From Sphingomonas sp. LM7 (GTDB taxonomy: Bacteria > Pseudomonadota > Alphaproteobacteria > Sphingomonadales > Sphingomonadaceae), in NCBI RefSeq assembly GCF_002002925.1, contig NZ_CP019511.1, forward strand, positions 3,503,001 through 3,567,000: a stretch of DNA of 64,000 nt. Direction: 5' to 3'. The translations under genes were made by a program, and so were the position numbers. Positions 1 through 8,848 of the stretch are shown here, piece after piece. How positions within the stretch are numbered: the first letter of the stretch is position 1; each line of letters opens with the position of its first letter. Below the pieces are notes generated by a model. The model saw only the letters and a program-made list of their open reading frames with translations. It was not told the DNA's origin and did not search any database.

Positions 1-1071
1 GAGATCGGCCATATCGTCGGCGGGCACGCGGTGTTCCAGAACGACGGCGGCTATACCAACATTTCGATCCTCAGCCTGTTGCTGGGCGCCGCGGCGATGG
101 CGGCGGGCGCGGGCGAGGCGGGCACCGGCATCCTGATGATGGGCCAGCGCGCGGCGCTCGGAAAATATCTCGCCTTCAGCCGCATCCAGGAATCCTCGGC
201 CGATGCCGCGGGGGTGCGCTTCATCAATGGCGCCGGGATCTCGGGCAAGGGCATGCTCAGCTTCTTCGACAAGCTGACCGCACAGATGCACCGCTACGGC
301 TTTTATTCGACCAACCCCGAAGTCGATCCGTTCGCGCAGACCCATCCGATGTCCGCCGATCGCGTCCAGACGCTCAAGGCCGATCTGCAGGCGGCGCCGG
401 CATGGGGCAAGCCGTCCGATCCGAAGATCGAGCTGCGCTTCAAGCGGGTGCAGGCCAAGCTGCGCGGCTATGTCAGCGAGCCCGAAAAGACGATGCGGCT
501 CTATCCGGCGAGCGACCAGTCGGCGCCGGCGCATTATGCGCGGGCCTATGCCTATCACAAATCGGGCTATCCCGAGCAGGCGGCGGCCGAGACCTCGGCA
601 TTGGTCAAGACTGCGCCCGACGATCCCTATTTCCTCGAGCTCGAAGGGCAGATCCTGCTCGAATCGGGCAGGCCGGCCGAAGCGATCGCGCCGCTGCGCG
701 AAGCCACGCGGCGATCGAACAACCAGCCGCTGATCGCCGCGACCTTCGGCCATGCGCTGCTCGCCACCGAAGACAAGGCGAACCTTGCCGAAGCCGAACA
801 GGTGCTGCGCACCGCGGTCTCGCGCGACAAGGAGAACCCGTTCGCCTGGATGCAGCTCGGCACCGTCTATGAGCGCAAGGGCGACGAGCCGCGCACGGCG
901 CTCGCCACGGCCGAGCGCGCGCATCTGATGGGCGATATCCGCACCGCGCTGGTCAGCGCGCGGTCGGCGATGGCGAACCTGCCGCAGGGATCGACCGACT
1001 GGGTCCGCGCGCAGGACATCGCAATGGTGTCGCAGACTGCGATGGAAGAACAGAAGCGGAAGCGCCGGTGA
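1..1071 (+). CDS. M48 family metalloprotease with C-terminal TPR repeats (5' partial)
   Basis: Probable periplasmic zinc protease of the M48 (BepA/YfgC-like) type, a family linked to outer-membrane protein quality control. The window opens inside the zinc site: frame 1 reads EIGHIVGGH, so the first His of HExxH lies just upstream and the gene is cut at its 5' end. The third zinc ligand is probably the Glu at codon 64 in QESSADAAG, the usual ExxAD block. From about codon 150 the protein becomes helical tetratricopeptide-like repeats with typical Ala/Leu/Tyr spacing, ending in a basic tail. The ATG-like GTG at 31 is internal, not the real start. The stop overlaps the next gene by four bases (GTGA), which suggests translational coupling to the DsbA-like oxidoreductase. 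The family call is firm; the exact orthologue is not certain. Confidence 0.9.
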   Translation, partial: EIGHIVGGHAVFQNDGGYTNISILSLLLGAAAMAAGAGEAGTGILMMGQRAALGKYLAFSRIQESSADAAGVRFINGAGISGKGMLSFFDKLTAQMHRYGFYSTNPEVDPFAQTHPMSADRVQTLKADLQAAPAWGKPSDPKIELRFKRVQAKLRGYVSEPEKTMRLYPASDQSAPAHYARAYAYHKSGYPEQAAAETSALVKTAPDDPYFLELEGQILLESGRPAEAIAPLREATRRSNNQPLIAATFGHALLATEDKANLAEAEQVLRTAVSRDKENPFAWMQLGTVYERKGDEPRTALATAERAHLMGDIRTALVSARSAMANLPQGSTDWVRAQDIAMVSQTAMEEQKRKRR

Positions 1072-1826
1072 CCGAACGCGTGTTGCGCAGTCCGCTGGCG
1101 CTTGCCGGCGCGATGCTGTTGTCGGCGCTGCTCGGCGCCGGGCTGTTCGCGCTGGTGCTGAGCTGGATGCCCGGTATCGCCGGGCCCGCGATCCGCGGCT
1201 ATCTGCTGGAACATCCCGAAGTGCTGCCCGAGGCGATGGACCGCCTGCGTGCGCGCGAGGATGCGCGCTACCAGCAGGCCCAGCAGGGTGCGCAAAAGGC
1301 GGTGCCGCAGCATCTCGCCCAGCTGCAAAAGCCTTATGCGAGTGCATGGGCGGGCAATCCCAATGGCGACGTCACCGTGGTGGCGTTCATGGATTATGCC
1401 TGCGGCTATTGCCGCGCGAGCCTGCCGGGCATCGAGGAATTGATCGCCAAGGATCCGGGCGTCCGCGTGGTCTATCGCGAATTCCCGGTGCTCGGCCCCG
1501 AAAGCGCCGTCGCGGCGCGGCTGGCGCTGGCCGCGGCGGAACAGGGCAAGTTCCGCGCCTTCCACGACGCGCTCTATGCCGCGGGCCAGCCCAATGCGCA
1601 GAATATCGCGGCGGCCGCCGAAAAGGCCGGTCTCGACAAGGCGCTGGCAACCAAGGCGAGCCAGTCCAAGCCAGTCGAGGCGGAGCTGCTGTCCAACCAC
1701 AAGCTGGGCGAGGCGCTGGCGATGACCGGCACGCCGGCATGGGTAATCGGCGGCAAGCTGCTCTCGGGCGCGCGCGATTATGCCGGGCTGGCAGCGGCCG
1801 TGGCCGAGGCGCGGGCAGCGAAATAA
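1068..1826 (+). CDS. DsbA/ScsC-like thiol:disulfide oxidoreductase
   Basis: Membrane-anchored or secreted thioredoxin-fold protein of 252 residues. A hydrophobic segment at about residues 10-35 is followed by a short helical region (LLEHPEVLPEAMDRL), typical of the N-terminal region of ScsC-like proteins. The thioredoxin domain carries the redox motif CGYC at Cys112-Cys115, and a cis-proline loop is likely at TGTPAWVIGG near residue 222. It should oxidise or isomerise disulfides in the periplasm. The GTG start overlaps the stop of the upstream M48 protease, so the two are probably co-translated as an envelope-protein maintenance pair. Substrates cannot be deduced. Confidence 0.9.
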   Translation: MTERVLRSPLALAGAMLLSALLGAGLFALVLSWMPGIAGPAIRGYLLEHPEVLPEAMDRLRAREDARYQQAQQGAQKAVPQHLAQLQKPYASAWAGNPNGDVTVVAFMDYACGYCRASLPGIEELIAKDPGVRVVYREFPVLGPESAVAARLALAAAEQGKFRAFHDALYAAGQPNAQNIAAAAEKAGLDKALATKASQSKPVEAELLSNHKLGEALAMTGTPAWVIGGKLLSGARDYAGLAAAVAEARAAK

Positions 1827-1834
1827 TCGTGCGC

Positions 1835-1860
1835 GGGTTGCCGCCTGCGGGGGGCAACCC
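1835..1860 (+). terminator. Hairpin downstream of the dsbA-like gene
   Basis: Eight-base-pair perfect stem GGGTTGCC/GGCAACCC (1835-1842 with 1853-1860) around a ten-base loop, nine bases after the dsbA-like stop. It has no T-run, so it is better read as a 3'-end stabilising or Rho-assisted structure than as a canonical intrinsic terminator. Confidence 0.35.
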
Positions 1861-1894
1861 TACGTAACGGATCCGTTCCGGTCCGGGGTCCCCC

Positions 1895-2845
1895 ATGCAA
1901 TCCATTCTGTCGGTTTCCCAGGTCAGCAAGACCTATGGCTCGGGCCATAAGGCGCTCGACCATGTCGATCTGGAGATCCGCCGCGGCGAGATCTTCGCGC
2001 TTCTCGGCCCCAATGGCGCGGGCAAGACCACGCTGATCAGCATCATCTGCGGGATCGTCACGCCCAGTTCGGGGACGATCCTGGTCGACGGCCATGACGC
2101 GATCCGCCACCCGCGCGAGGCGCGCTCGCGGATCGGGCTGGTGCCGCAGGAGATCGCAGTCGACATGTTCTCCACCGTCGGCTCGACCCTGCGCTTCTCG
2201 CGCGGGCTGTTCGGCAAGAAGCCCGACCAGGCGCATCTCGATCAGGTGCTCAAGGACCTGTCGCTGTGGGACAAGCGCGACGCCAAGATCATGGAACTCT
2301 CGGGCGGGATGAAGCGCCGGGTGATGATCGCCAAGGCGCTCAGCCACGAGCCCGACATCCTGTTCCTCGACGAGCCCACCGCGGGGGTCGACGTGTCGCT
2401 GCGCCGCGACATGTGGAAGATGATCGGCAAGCTGCGCGAGCGCGGCACGACGATCATCCTGACCACGCATTATATCGAGGAGGCCGAGGAAATGGCCGAC
2501 CGCGTGGGCGTGATCAACAAGGGGCAGCTGCTGCTGGTCGAGGAAAAGGCCGCACTGATGAAGAAGCTCGGCAAGCGCGAGATGGACATCGCGCTGGTCG
2601 ATCCGATGACGGCGATCCCCGCCGAGCTCGACGAATGGCACCTTACCCTCGAGGATGAGGGGCACCGGTTGCGCTATGTGTTCGACGCGCAGGCCGAACG
2701 CACCGGCATCCCGTCGCTGCTGCGCAAGCTTTCGGACCTCGGCATCGCCTTCAAGGATCTCGATACCTCCAAGTCGAGCCTCGAGGACATCTTCGTCGAC
2801 CTGGTCGAGCACAAGGAAGCGTCGAACGAGGGAGCCGCGGCATGA
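1895..2845 (+). CDS. ABC-2 type transporter ATP-binding protein
   Basis: Cytoplasmic ATPase of an ABC exporter, 316 residues. Walker A is GPNGAGKTT at residues 38-46, the signature is LSGGMKRR near residue 136 and Walker B with the catalytic Glu is [12 protein letters not shown] near 155. After the nucleotide-binding fold there is a C-terminal extension of about 90 residues, as in YadG/CcmA-type ATPases that pair with ABC-2 permeases. The stop overlaps the permease start (ATGA), so the two form one transporter. The exported substrate cannot be told from sequence. Confidence 0.93.
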   Translation: MQSILSVSQVSKTYGSGHKALDHVDLEIRRGEIFALLGPNGAGKTTLISIICGIVTPSSGTILVDGHDAIRHPREARSRIGLVPQEIAVDMFSTVGSTLRFSRGLFGKKPDQAHLDQVLKDLSLWDKRDAKIMELSGGMKRRVMIAKALSHEPDILFLDEPTAGVDVSLRRDMWKMIGKLRERGTTIILTTHYIEEAEEMADRVGVINKGQLLLVEEKAALMKKLGKREMDIALVDPMTAIPAELDEWHLTLEDEGHRLRYVFDAQAERTGIPSLLRKLSDLGIAFKDLDTSKSSLEDIFVDLVEHKEASNEGAAA

Positions 2846-3612
2846 CCGGCATCAATTTCCGCGGCATCTGGGCGATCTACAAGTTCGAGATGGCGCGCAC
2901 CTTGCGCACGCTGTGGCAGAGCGTGGCGACGCCGGTGATCACCACGTCGCTCTATTTCATCGTGTTCGGCGGCGCGATCGGCAGCCGGATCGACGCGATC
3001 GGCAACGTCAATTACGGCAGCTTCCTCGTCCCCGGGCTGATCATGCTGTCGCTGCTCACCCAGAGCATCGCCAATGCATCGATCGGGATCTATTTCCCGA
3101 AGTTCACTGGCACGGTGTTCGAGCTTCTCTCCGCGCCGATCTCGGCGGTCGAGATGGTGATCGGGTTCGTCGGTGCGGCGGCGACCAAGTCGATCGTGAT
3201 CGGACTGATCATCCTGGTCACATCGGCGTTCTTCGTGCCGCTGCGGATCGATCACCCCGCGGCGATGCTGGCGTTCCTCGTGCTGACCTCGGTCACCTTC
3301 AGCATGTTCGGCTTCATCATCGGCATCTGGGCGAAGGGCTTCGAGCAACTGAACGTCGTGCCGGCGCTGCTGGTCACCCCGCTGACCTTCCTCGGCGGCG
3401 CGTTCTATTCGATCGACATGCTGCCCGAGCCGTGGCGCACGGTGAGCCTGTTCAACCCGGTGGTATACCTCGTCAGCGGCTTCCGCTGGAGTTTCTTCGG
3501 GGAGGGCGATGTCGGCGTGTGGTGGAGCCTCGGCGTCACCGGGCTGTTCCTGCTGCTCTGCCTCGGGCTGATCGTCGCGATCTTCCGCACCGGATACCGG
3601 CTGAAGAACTAG
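2842..3612 (+). CDS. ABC-2 type transporter permease
   Basis: Inner-membrane subunit of 256 residues with about six hydrophobic segments, including stretches near residues 30-50, 60-80, 105-135, 145-165, 175-195 and 225-250. The overall pattern resembles YadH/NodJ-like ABC-2 permeases. It overlaps the upstream ATPase by four bases and so completes a half-and-half exporter. No substrate-specific feature is visible. Confidence 0.9.
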   Translation: MTGINFRGIWAIYKFEMARTLRTLWQSVATPVITTSLYFIVFGGAIGSRIDAIGNVNYGSFLVPGLIMLSLLTQSIANASIGIYFPKFTGTVFELLSAPISAVEMVIGFVGAAATKSIVIGLIILVTSAFFVPLRIDHPAAMLAFLVLTSVTFSMFGFIIGIWAKGFEQLNVVPALLVTPLTFLGGAFYSIDMLPEPWRTVSLFNPVVYLVSGFRWSFFGEGDVGVWWSLGVTGLFLLLCLGLIVAIFRTGYRLKN

Positions 3613-3616
3613 CGGC

Positions 3617-4111
3617 GTGGTAGCACCCGCGACATGGCGACCGATGCATGCGGGTGACCTCGCCGCGGTATCGGAGATCTCCGACGCAGTGCACGGGCGC
3701 TATACCGAGCCCGCAGCAATCTATGCCGAGCGGCTGGATCTCCATCCGGCCGGGTGCCGGGTGCTTGTGCAGGACGGCGCCGTCACCGGCTATCTGATCA
3801 GCCATCCCTGGCATCGCGACCCGCCGCCCGCGCTCGGGGCGGTGATCGGCGCGATCCCGGCCGATGCCGACACCTATTATCTCCATGACATCGCGCTGCT
3901 CGATTCTGCGCGCGGGACAGGCGCTGGCGGCGCGGCGCTGGCACTCGTCGTCGAGCAGGCCCGCGCGCTCGGCCTTGGCGACGTCACGCTGATGGCAGTG
4001 GGCGGCGCCGATCGTTTCTGGTCGAGCCGGGGCTTCGCCTATGTCGCGAGCGATGCCGGCTCCACCTACGGCCCGGACTGTCACCTCATGCGCCTGGCAC
4101 TGCCGGGCTGA
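3617..4111 (+). CDS. GNAT family N-acetyltransferase
   Basis: A 164-residue acetyl-CoA-dependent acetyltransferase fold. The acetyl-CoA loop is seen as LDSARGTGAGGAAL, the R/Q-x-x-G-x-G/A block, and the C-terminal strand as FWSSRGFAYV. It starts with GTG four bases after the permease stop; an in-frame ATG at 3644 is an alternative. Its substrate is unknown. The close spacing suggests transcription with the exporter. Confidence 0.85.
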   Translation: MVAPATWRPMHAGDLAAVSEISDAVHGRYTEPAAIYAERLDLHPAGCRVLVQDGAVTGYLISHPWHRDPPPALGAVIGAIPADADTYYLHDIALLDSARGTGAGGAALALVVEQARALGLGDVTLMAVGGADRFWSSRGFAYVASDAGSTYGPDCHLMRLALPG

Positions 4112-4114
4112 GTG

Positions 4115-4152
4115 CGTTTTTGTTTCCGTTGCACACGCGTTGTTTTGTTGCG
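4115..4152 (+). promoter_or_regulatory. Candidate AgaR-type operator upstream of its own regulator gene
   Basis: Two T-rich motifs, GTTTTTGTTTCCGTTG (4116-4131) and GTTGTTTTGTTG (4139-4150), lie 50-90 bases before the DeoR-type regulator start. They resemble the phased TTT-Y-R repeats of the E. coli AgaR site and the better copies at 6170, 6351 and 12848. The match is partial, so autoregulation here is an inference. Confidence 0.35.
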
Positions 4153-4203
4153 ACTTCAAGTACTGCCAGCTAGGCGCACGATACTCCACGGGGAACTCAG
4201 GAC

Positions 4204-5010
4204 ATGGTCGACGGCGTTACCGTCACCCGCGACACCAGCGATCGACGCCAGCGGATCACGGCGATGCTGCACGATCAGGGCAGCGTGCAGGTGCTGCCGC
4301 TTTCCGGGCAGTTCAAGGTGTCGAGCCAGACCATCCGCAAGGACCTGCAATATCTGGAGGACCGCGGCGTCGCCACGCGCTGCTATGGCGGCGCGATCCT
4401 GGCGCAGATCGTCGGCGGGCCGGTGACCGAGCCCGCGGTGGAGACCAAGCGCACGCTGCACGCCGCGGAGAAGGACAGGATCGGCCGCTTCGCCGCGAGC
4501 CTGGTCAAGCCCGGCGAGTCGATCGTCCTCGATTCGGGCACCACCACCGCCTTTCTGGCGCGCCACCTGCGCGACGACGACGAGATCACCGTCGTCACCA
4601 ACGATGCCGGGGTGCTCACCGAAGTCGCGCAGAAGCAGCAGATCCAGATCGTCATGCTGGGCGGGGCGCTGCGCCGCAAGAACATGGCGTTCTATGGCGC
4701 GCAGACCGAAGCGGCGATGGACGAGCTGCTGGTCGACAAGTTGTTCCTGGGCGTGGACGGCATCGATCTCGAGAACGGGATCACCACCCATTACGAGCCC
4801 GAGGCGATGCTCAACCGCCGGATGGTCAAACGCGCGCGCGAAGTGATCGCGGTCACCGACGGATCGAAATTCGGCCGGACGTGCATGCACCGGATCATCA
4901 ACGCGACCGAATTGTCGATGCTGATCACCGACGAGAGCGCGCCGGCCGCGCTGGTCGAAAAGATCCGGCAGGCCGGAGTTCGCGTCGAAGTGGTGCCGTC
5001 CGACTTCTAG
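4204..5010 (+). CDS. DeoR/GlpR-family regulator, AgaR-like
   Basis: A 268-residue transcription factor. An N-terminal DeoR winged helix-turn-helix spans about residues 14-60 (QRITAMLHDQG then VSSQTIRKDLQYLEDRG), followed by a DeoR C-terminal sugar-phosphate sensor domain with the usual SIVLDSGTTT and DGIDLENGITTH blocks. The family represses sugar operons until a phosphorylated sugar binds. The neighbourhood (AgaS, AgaZ/KbaZ, sugar kinase) and the AgaR-like sites upstream of the flanking operons make a galactosamine-pathway regulator the best reading. The start is supported by TCAGGAC just upstream. Confidence 0.88.
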   Translation: MVDGVTVTRDTSDRRQRITAMLHDQGSVQVLPLSGQFKVSSQTIRKDLQYLEDRGVATRCYGGAILAQIVGGPVTEPAVETKRTLHAAEKDRIGRFAASLVKPGESIVLDSGTTTAFLARHLRDDDEITVVTNDAGVLTEVAQKQQIQIVMLGGALRRKNMAFYGAQTEAAMDELLVDKLFLGVDGIDLENGITTHYEPEAMLNRRMVKRAREVIAVTDGSKFGRTCMHRIINATELSMLITDESAPAALVEKIRQAGVRVEVVPSDF

Positions 5011-5026
5011 GTCCCGGCCGCGCGGC

Positions 5027-6133
5027 TCAGCGCAGCGCGAAGAACCGCCGGGCATTGGCCCAATAAAGGCGCTGGATCACCGACTTTGGCAGCGCCAGCC
5101 CGCGCACGTCGCGCTTGATCGCGGCGATCGGCTGGATCTCGTCGGTGGCGAGATAGCGCCAGTCCGACTTCCACACGGCATCGGCCTGCGTGCGCATGTC
5201 CGCGGCGGAGATGTCGGGGTTCTCGGTCAGGTCGGTCGCGTAGAGGATGCGATCGGCATAGCGGATGAAGAAGCCGCGGACCTTTTCGCGATCGGCGAGC
5301 GACTGGACCTGGAGCTGCGACATCCGCGCCGCGGTATCGATCACCGCGGCGGGATGCGCGTCGAGATAGGCCGCCATCGCGTCGATGCTCCATTCCAGGC
5401 TCGCCAGATGGGCGCCGTCGGTCTTGAGCCCGGGGTGCCGCGCGACGAAGCGGTCGCGCGCCGCCATCAGCGACTGGTAGGACGGCATCTCCGGATGCAG
5501 GTACATATGATATTCGGGATGCGCGCGGAAATAGTCGCGGTCGTTGTCGGTGGTCATCTGGTCGAGCGGCAGCCAGCAATTGTGCGGCTCGCCATGATGG
5601 ATGATCAGCGGCAGGCCGCGCGCTTCGAGATGGCGGGCGAGCGGATCGAGGGCGGGATCGTCGATGCCGACCAGCTTGCCCGCGGCGTCGCGCTCGACCA
5701 TGCCGACATTCTTCCAGATCTTGATCGCGACGGCGCCTGCGGCCTTGGCGCGATCGATATCGGCGGTCATCGCCGGCGCCCAGGCCGGCGTGCCCCAGCC
5801 CTGCATCGAGAAGGTGCCGGCGAAATGGAAGCGCACGGGATCGTCCTGCCGCAATTGCTTGGCGACGCGGAACTGGTCGGCCACCGGCGGGAAGGCGGGA
5901 TAGTCGACGTTGATCGACAGCATCTCGAAATTGGCCTGGCGGGCGGCGTCGAGCAGCCCGCCCTTCGCGACGTTGGCGTGGACGTGCGCGTCGAACTTGG
6001 GGACGGTGGCATAGTCGGCCATGCCGTAGCTTGCTTCGCTCGCCGCGGGGGCAGCGGCGCGCTCCGTTGGAACGGTGCTGGCGCAGCCGGCCAGCAGGAC
6101 AGATGCGACGGCTCCGGCAAACACACGCTTCAT
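5027..6133 (-). CDS. Amidohydrolase-2 family lipoprotein
   Basis: A TIM-barrel metal-dependent hydrolase of 368 residues, exported as a lipoprotein: the N-terminus has a lipobox LLAGC with Cys17. Metal-ligand candidates in order are HVH (FDAHVHAN, near residue 51), the Lys of AIKIWKN, IIHHGEP, and the late Asp of YATDLTEN, matching the Amidohydro_2 family. Its substrate is unknown. It is convergent with the AgaR-like regulator and divergent from the kbaZ operon, and has an AgaR-like site 37-50 bases before its start. A role on a sugar amide or lactone in the periplasm would fit. It is not a NagA/AgaA-type deacetylase by sequence or by location. Confidence 0.85.
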   Translation of the reverse strand: MKRVFAGAVASVLLAGCASTVPTERAAAPAASEASYGMADYATVPKFDAHVHANVAKGGLLDAARQANFEMLSINVDYPAFPPVADQFRVAKQLRQDDPVRFHFAGTFSMQGWGTPAWAPAMTADIDRAKAAGAVAIKIWKNVGMVERDAAGKLVGIDDPALDPLARHLEARGLPLIIHHGEPHNCWLPLDQMTTDNDRDYFRAHPEYHMYLHPEMPSYQSLMAARDRFVARHPGLKTDGAHLASLEWSIDAMAAYLDAHPAAVIDTAARMSQLQVQSLADREKVRGFFIRYADRILYATDLTENPDISAADMRTQADAVWKSDWRYLATDEIQPIAAIKRDVRGLALPKSVIQRLYWANARRFFALR

Positions 6134-6169
6134 TTGGCACCCCTCACGTACGAAGCGCTAGTCTGACAA

Positions 6170-6183
6170 GAAACGAAATGAAA
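6170..6183 (-). promoter_or_regulatory. AgaR-like operator upstream of the amidohydrolase
   Basis: On the minus strand this reads TTTCATTTCGTTTC, an exact match to the core TTTCRTTTYRTTTY of the E. coli AgaR site as I recall it. It lies 37 bases before the amidohydrolase start codon. Confidence 0.55.
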
Positions 6184-6333
6184 GTAAACGGCTTGACGGG
6201 GCGTATGTGACGAAGGCGTGTCGTGGATCTCCGTAGACCAGTAACCGTACGATAATGGTCGCGATATCAGCATGTTGCTGAGTATCTGCCGGCTGGAGGC
6301 GGCGCCTTTCCCAGCATAAAATTCCCCGCTCTA

Positions 6334-6361
6334 TGTTTTGTTTTCTTGCGTTTCGTTTTGT
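6334..6361 (+). promoter_or_regulatory. Tandem AgaR-like operator upstream of the kbaZ operon
   Basis: Two phased copies: TGTTTTGTTTTCTTG (6334-6348) and TTTCGTTTTGT (6351-6361). The second matches the core TTTCRTTTYR exactly. They lie 50-77 bases before the kbaZ start in the 277-base divergent intergenic region. Confidence 0.5.
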
Positions 6362-6410
6362 AGCTCGATAGCTCTGCACCATCGACCCGTTCGCAGGACC
6401 ATTCGCCGGC

Positions 6411-7697
6411 ATGCATCCCATCCTCGACATCGTTTCGCGCCATCGACAGGGCGAGCCCGTCGGCCTTCCGTCGATCTGCTCCGCGCACCCGCTGGTGCTG
6501 GAAGCGACCTTCCGCCACGCCAAGGCGCGCGGTTCGGCGGTGACGCTGGTGGAGGCGACGTCGAATCAGGTGAACCAGTTCGGCGGCTATACCGGCATGA
6601 CTCCGGCGGACTTCCGCGCCTTTGCGCTGGGTCTCGCGGCCAAGGCGGGATTGAGCGAGGATCGCGTCCAGCTGGGCGGCGACCATCTCGGCCCGAATGC
6701 GTGGCAGGATCGTCCGGCCGAGGAGGCGATGGCGCTCGCCGAGACGATGATCGCCGACTATGTGGCGGCGGGCTTCGGCAAGATCCATCTCGACTGCTCG
6801 ATGTCGTGCGCGGACGATCCGGTGCCGCTGCCCGAGGACGTCGTCGCCCGCCGCGCCGCGCGGCTGTGCGCCGTCGCGGAGCGGGCCGCACGCGACGCGG
6901 GAGTCGCCCCGCCGGTCTATGTGATCGGCACCGAGGTTCCGGTTCCCGGCGGCGCGCAGGAAGAACTCGAGACGCTGGAAGTCACCGCACCCGATGCGGC
7001 GCGCAACACGCTCGCCGCGCATCGCGCGATCTTCGAGGCCGAAGGTCTGGCCGAGGCCTGGCCGCGCGTCATCGCGCTGGTCGTGCAGCCGGGCGTCGAG
7101 TTCGATCACGACAAGGTGATCGTCTATGATCCCGCGGCGGCGACGGCGCTGAGCGCAGTGCCGCTGTCCGAAGACCATATCGTGTTCGAGGCGCATTCCA
7201 CCGACTATCAGCCGGCCGGCGCGCTGCAGGCGCTGGTGCGCGATCACTTCGCGATCCTGAAGGTCGGCCCCGGCGTCACCTTCGCGCTTCGCGAGGCGCT
7301 GTGGTCGCTCGATGCGCTCGCCGCGGAATGGATCCAGGGCTATGCGGATGGCGTGCGGGCCACCATGCTCGCGGTCATGCAAGGCGAGCCGCGCTACTGG
7401 AAGAGTTACTATCACGAGCAGGGCCGCGCGCTGGAGCTGACGCTGCAATACAGCCTGAGCGATCGTATCCGCTATTACTGGCCCGATGCCGCGGTGCAGA
7501 CGGCGGTCGCGCGTCTGATCGCGGTGCTCGCCGAAAATCCGCCGCCGGCGCCGCTGGTCAGCCAGCACCTGCCGCTCGCCTTCCTTCGCCTGCGCGATCG
7601 TGGCGCAGCGCTGGCGCCCGAGGCGCTGGTGATGGAGCATGTCGCGGCGGTGCTCGACGATTATCACAATGCTTGCAACGCGGAGACGCGCGTATGA
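6411..7697 (+). CDS. kbaZ: Tagatose-1,6-bisphosphate aldolase non-catalytic subunit / putative tagatose-6-P kinase (KbaZ/GatZ/AgaZ)
   Basis: A 428-residue cytosolic protein of the D-tagatose-bisphosphate aldolase class II accessory subunit family. Recognisable blocks are the N-terminal GLPSICSAHPLVLEA, QLGGDHLGPNAWQ, IHLDCSMSCADDPV and VIGTEVPVPGGAQEE. In enteric bacteria the family is needed for full activity and stability of the KbaY/GatY aldolase; in comparative work on GalNAc pathways AgaZ has been proposed as the tagatose-6-phosphate kinase. No KbaY is present in the window, which favours the kinase-like role or an aldolase elsewhere. The stop overlaps the agaS start (ATGA). Confidence 0.92.
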   Translation: MHPILDIVSRHRQGEPVGLPSICSAHPLVLEATFRHAKARGSAVTLVEATSNQVNQFGGYTGMTPADFRAFALGLAAKAGLSEDRVQLGGDHLGPNAWQDRPAEEAMALAETMIADYVAAGFGKIHLDCSMSCADDPVPLPEDVVARRAARLCAVAERAARDAGVAPPVYVIGTEVPVPGGAQEELETLEVTAPDAARNTLAAHRAIFEAEGLAEAWPRVIALVVQPGVEFDHDKVIVYDPAAATALSAVPLSEDHIVFEAHSTDYQPAGALQALVRDHFAILKVGPGVTFALREALWSLDALAAEWIQGYADGVRATMLAVMQGEPRYWKSYYHEQGRALELTLQYSLSDRIRYYWPDAAVQTAVARLIAVLAENPPPAPLVSQHLPLAFLRLRDRGAALAPEALVMEHVAAVLDDYHNACNAETRV

Positions 7698-8848
7698 CGA
7701 CGTATCTGGGCCTCACACTCGAAGAGGCAGCGGCGCGCGGCGCCAAATGGACTTCGGCGGAGATCGTCCAGCAGCCCGAGACGCTGCGCCAGACGGCAGC
7801 GGGCCTTGCCGGGGATACGGAGGCGCGGAACGGCTTTCTCGCGCCGCTGCTGGCCAATCCGGACCTTCGGATCATCCTGTCGGGTGCGGGCACGTCGGCG
7901 TTCATCGGCGAGAGCCTGGCGCCGTTGCTGTCGCTGATCACCGATCGCTGCATCGAAGCCGTGGCGACGACCGACATCGTCGCCGGCCCGCGCATCTGCC
8001 TGCGCGCCGACCAGCCGACGCTGATGGTGTCGTTCGGCAGATCGGGCAACAGCCCGGAAAGCGTGGCGGCGATCGACCTGGCCGACCAGCTGATCGACGA
8101 CGTCCATCACCTGGTCATCACCTGCAATGCCGATGGGATGCTGGCGCGCTATGCCGGACGCTCGGAGCGGGCCTTCGCGATCGTGCTTCCCGATGCGACG
8201 CATGACCGCAGCTTCGCGATGACCTCCAGCTTCACCGCGATGCTCTATGCGGCGCTGGCGGCGCTGGGCGGCGCCGCGCACGCACCGGTGGCATTGATCG
8301 CGGACGCCGTTGCGCGGACGGTCGGCAAATATGCGCCGCTCGCGGCCGATCTCGGCAAGGCGAAGTTCGAGCGCGCAGTGTATCTCGGCTGTGGCGGCTT
8401 TACCGGCATCGCCCGCGAAGGCGCACTCAAGCTGCTGGAGATGACCGACGGCGCCACGGCGGCGATCCACGATACGCCGCTTGGCTTCCGGCACGGGCCC
8501 AAGACCTTTCTCAACGGCCGGACGCTCGTCGTGCTGTTCGTGCCCAATGATCCGCATGCCCGCGCCTATGCGCTCGACTTGCTCGACGAGCTTTCGCGTG
8601 AAGGCACCGCGCAGCGCGTATTGGCAGTCACCACCCGGCCGATCGAGGGGCGTCCGGCGGCCGACCAGGTCGTCATCGACGGCCTCGAGCTGGCGAGCGA
8701 CCTCGCGCTGCTCTTCCCCTATATCGTCGTGGCGCAGATGATCGGGCTCTGGCAGGCGCTGGCGCTGGGCAAGACCCCGGACAATCCCAATCCTGCCGGC
8801 ATCGTCAATCGCGTGGTCCAGGGCGTTCGCATTCATGCCATCGCATGA
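7694..8848 (+). CDS. agaS: AgaS-type SIS-domain sugar-phosphate isomerase/deaminase
   Basis: A 384-residue protein with two SIS (sugar isomerase) domains: LSGAGTSAFIGESLAP with VSFGRSGNSPESV in the first, and GCGGFTGIAREGALKLLEMT with DTPLGFRHGPKTF in the second. AgaS acts on galactosamine-6-phosphate, releasing ammonia to give tagatose-6-phosphate. It lies between kbaZ and a sugar kinase with ATGA overlap upstream and a 14-base overlap with the kinase downstream, a tight operon. The ATG at 7694 is chosen because it starts the conserved domain and is coupled to the kbaZ stop. Confidence 0.92.
   Translation: MTTYLGLTLEEAAARGAKWTSAEIVQQPETLRQTAAGLAGDTEARNGFLAPLLANPDLRIILSGAGTSAFIGESLAPLLSLITDRCIEAVATTDIVAGPRICLRADQPTLMVSFGRSGNSPESVAAIDLADQLIDDVHHLVITCNADGMLARYAGRSERAFAIVLPDATHDRSFAMTSSFTAMLYAALAALGGAAHAPVALIADAVARTVGKYAPLAADLGKAKFERAVYLGCGGFTGIAREGALKLLEMTDGATAAIHDTPLGFRHGPKTFLNGRTLVVLFVPNDPHARAYALDLLDELSREGTAQRVLAVTTRPIEGRPAADQVVIDGLELASDLALLFPYIVVAQMIGLWQALALGKTPDNPNPAGIVNRVVQGVRIHAIA

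Noticed and set aside
5027..6133. NagA/AgaA deacetylase
   Set aside because: It is an Amidohydro_2-type lipoprotein exported from the cytoplasm and lacks the NagA motif layout.
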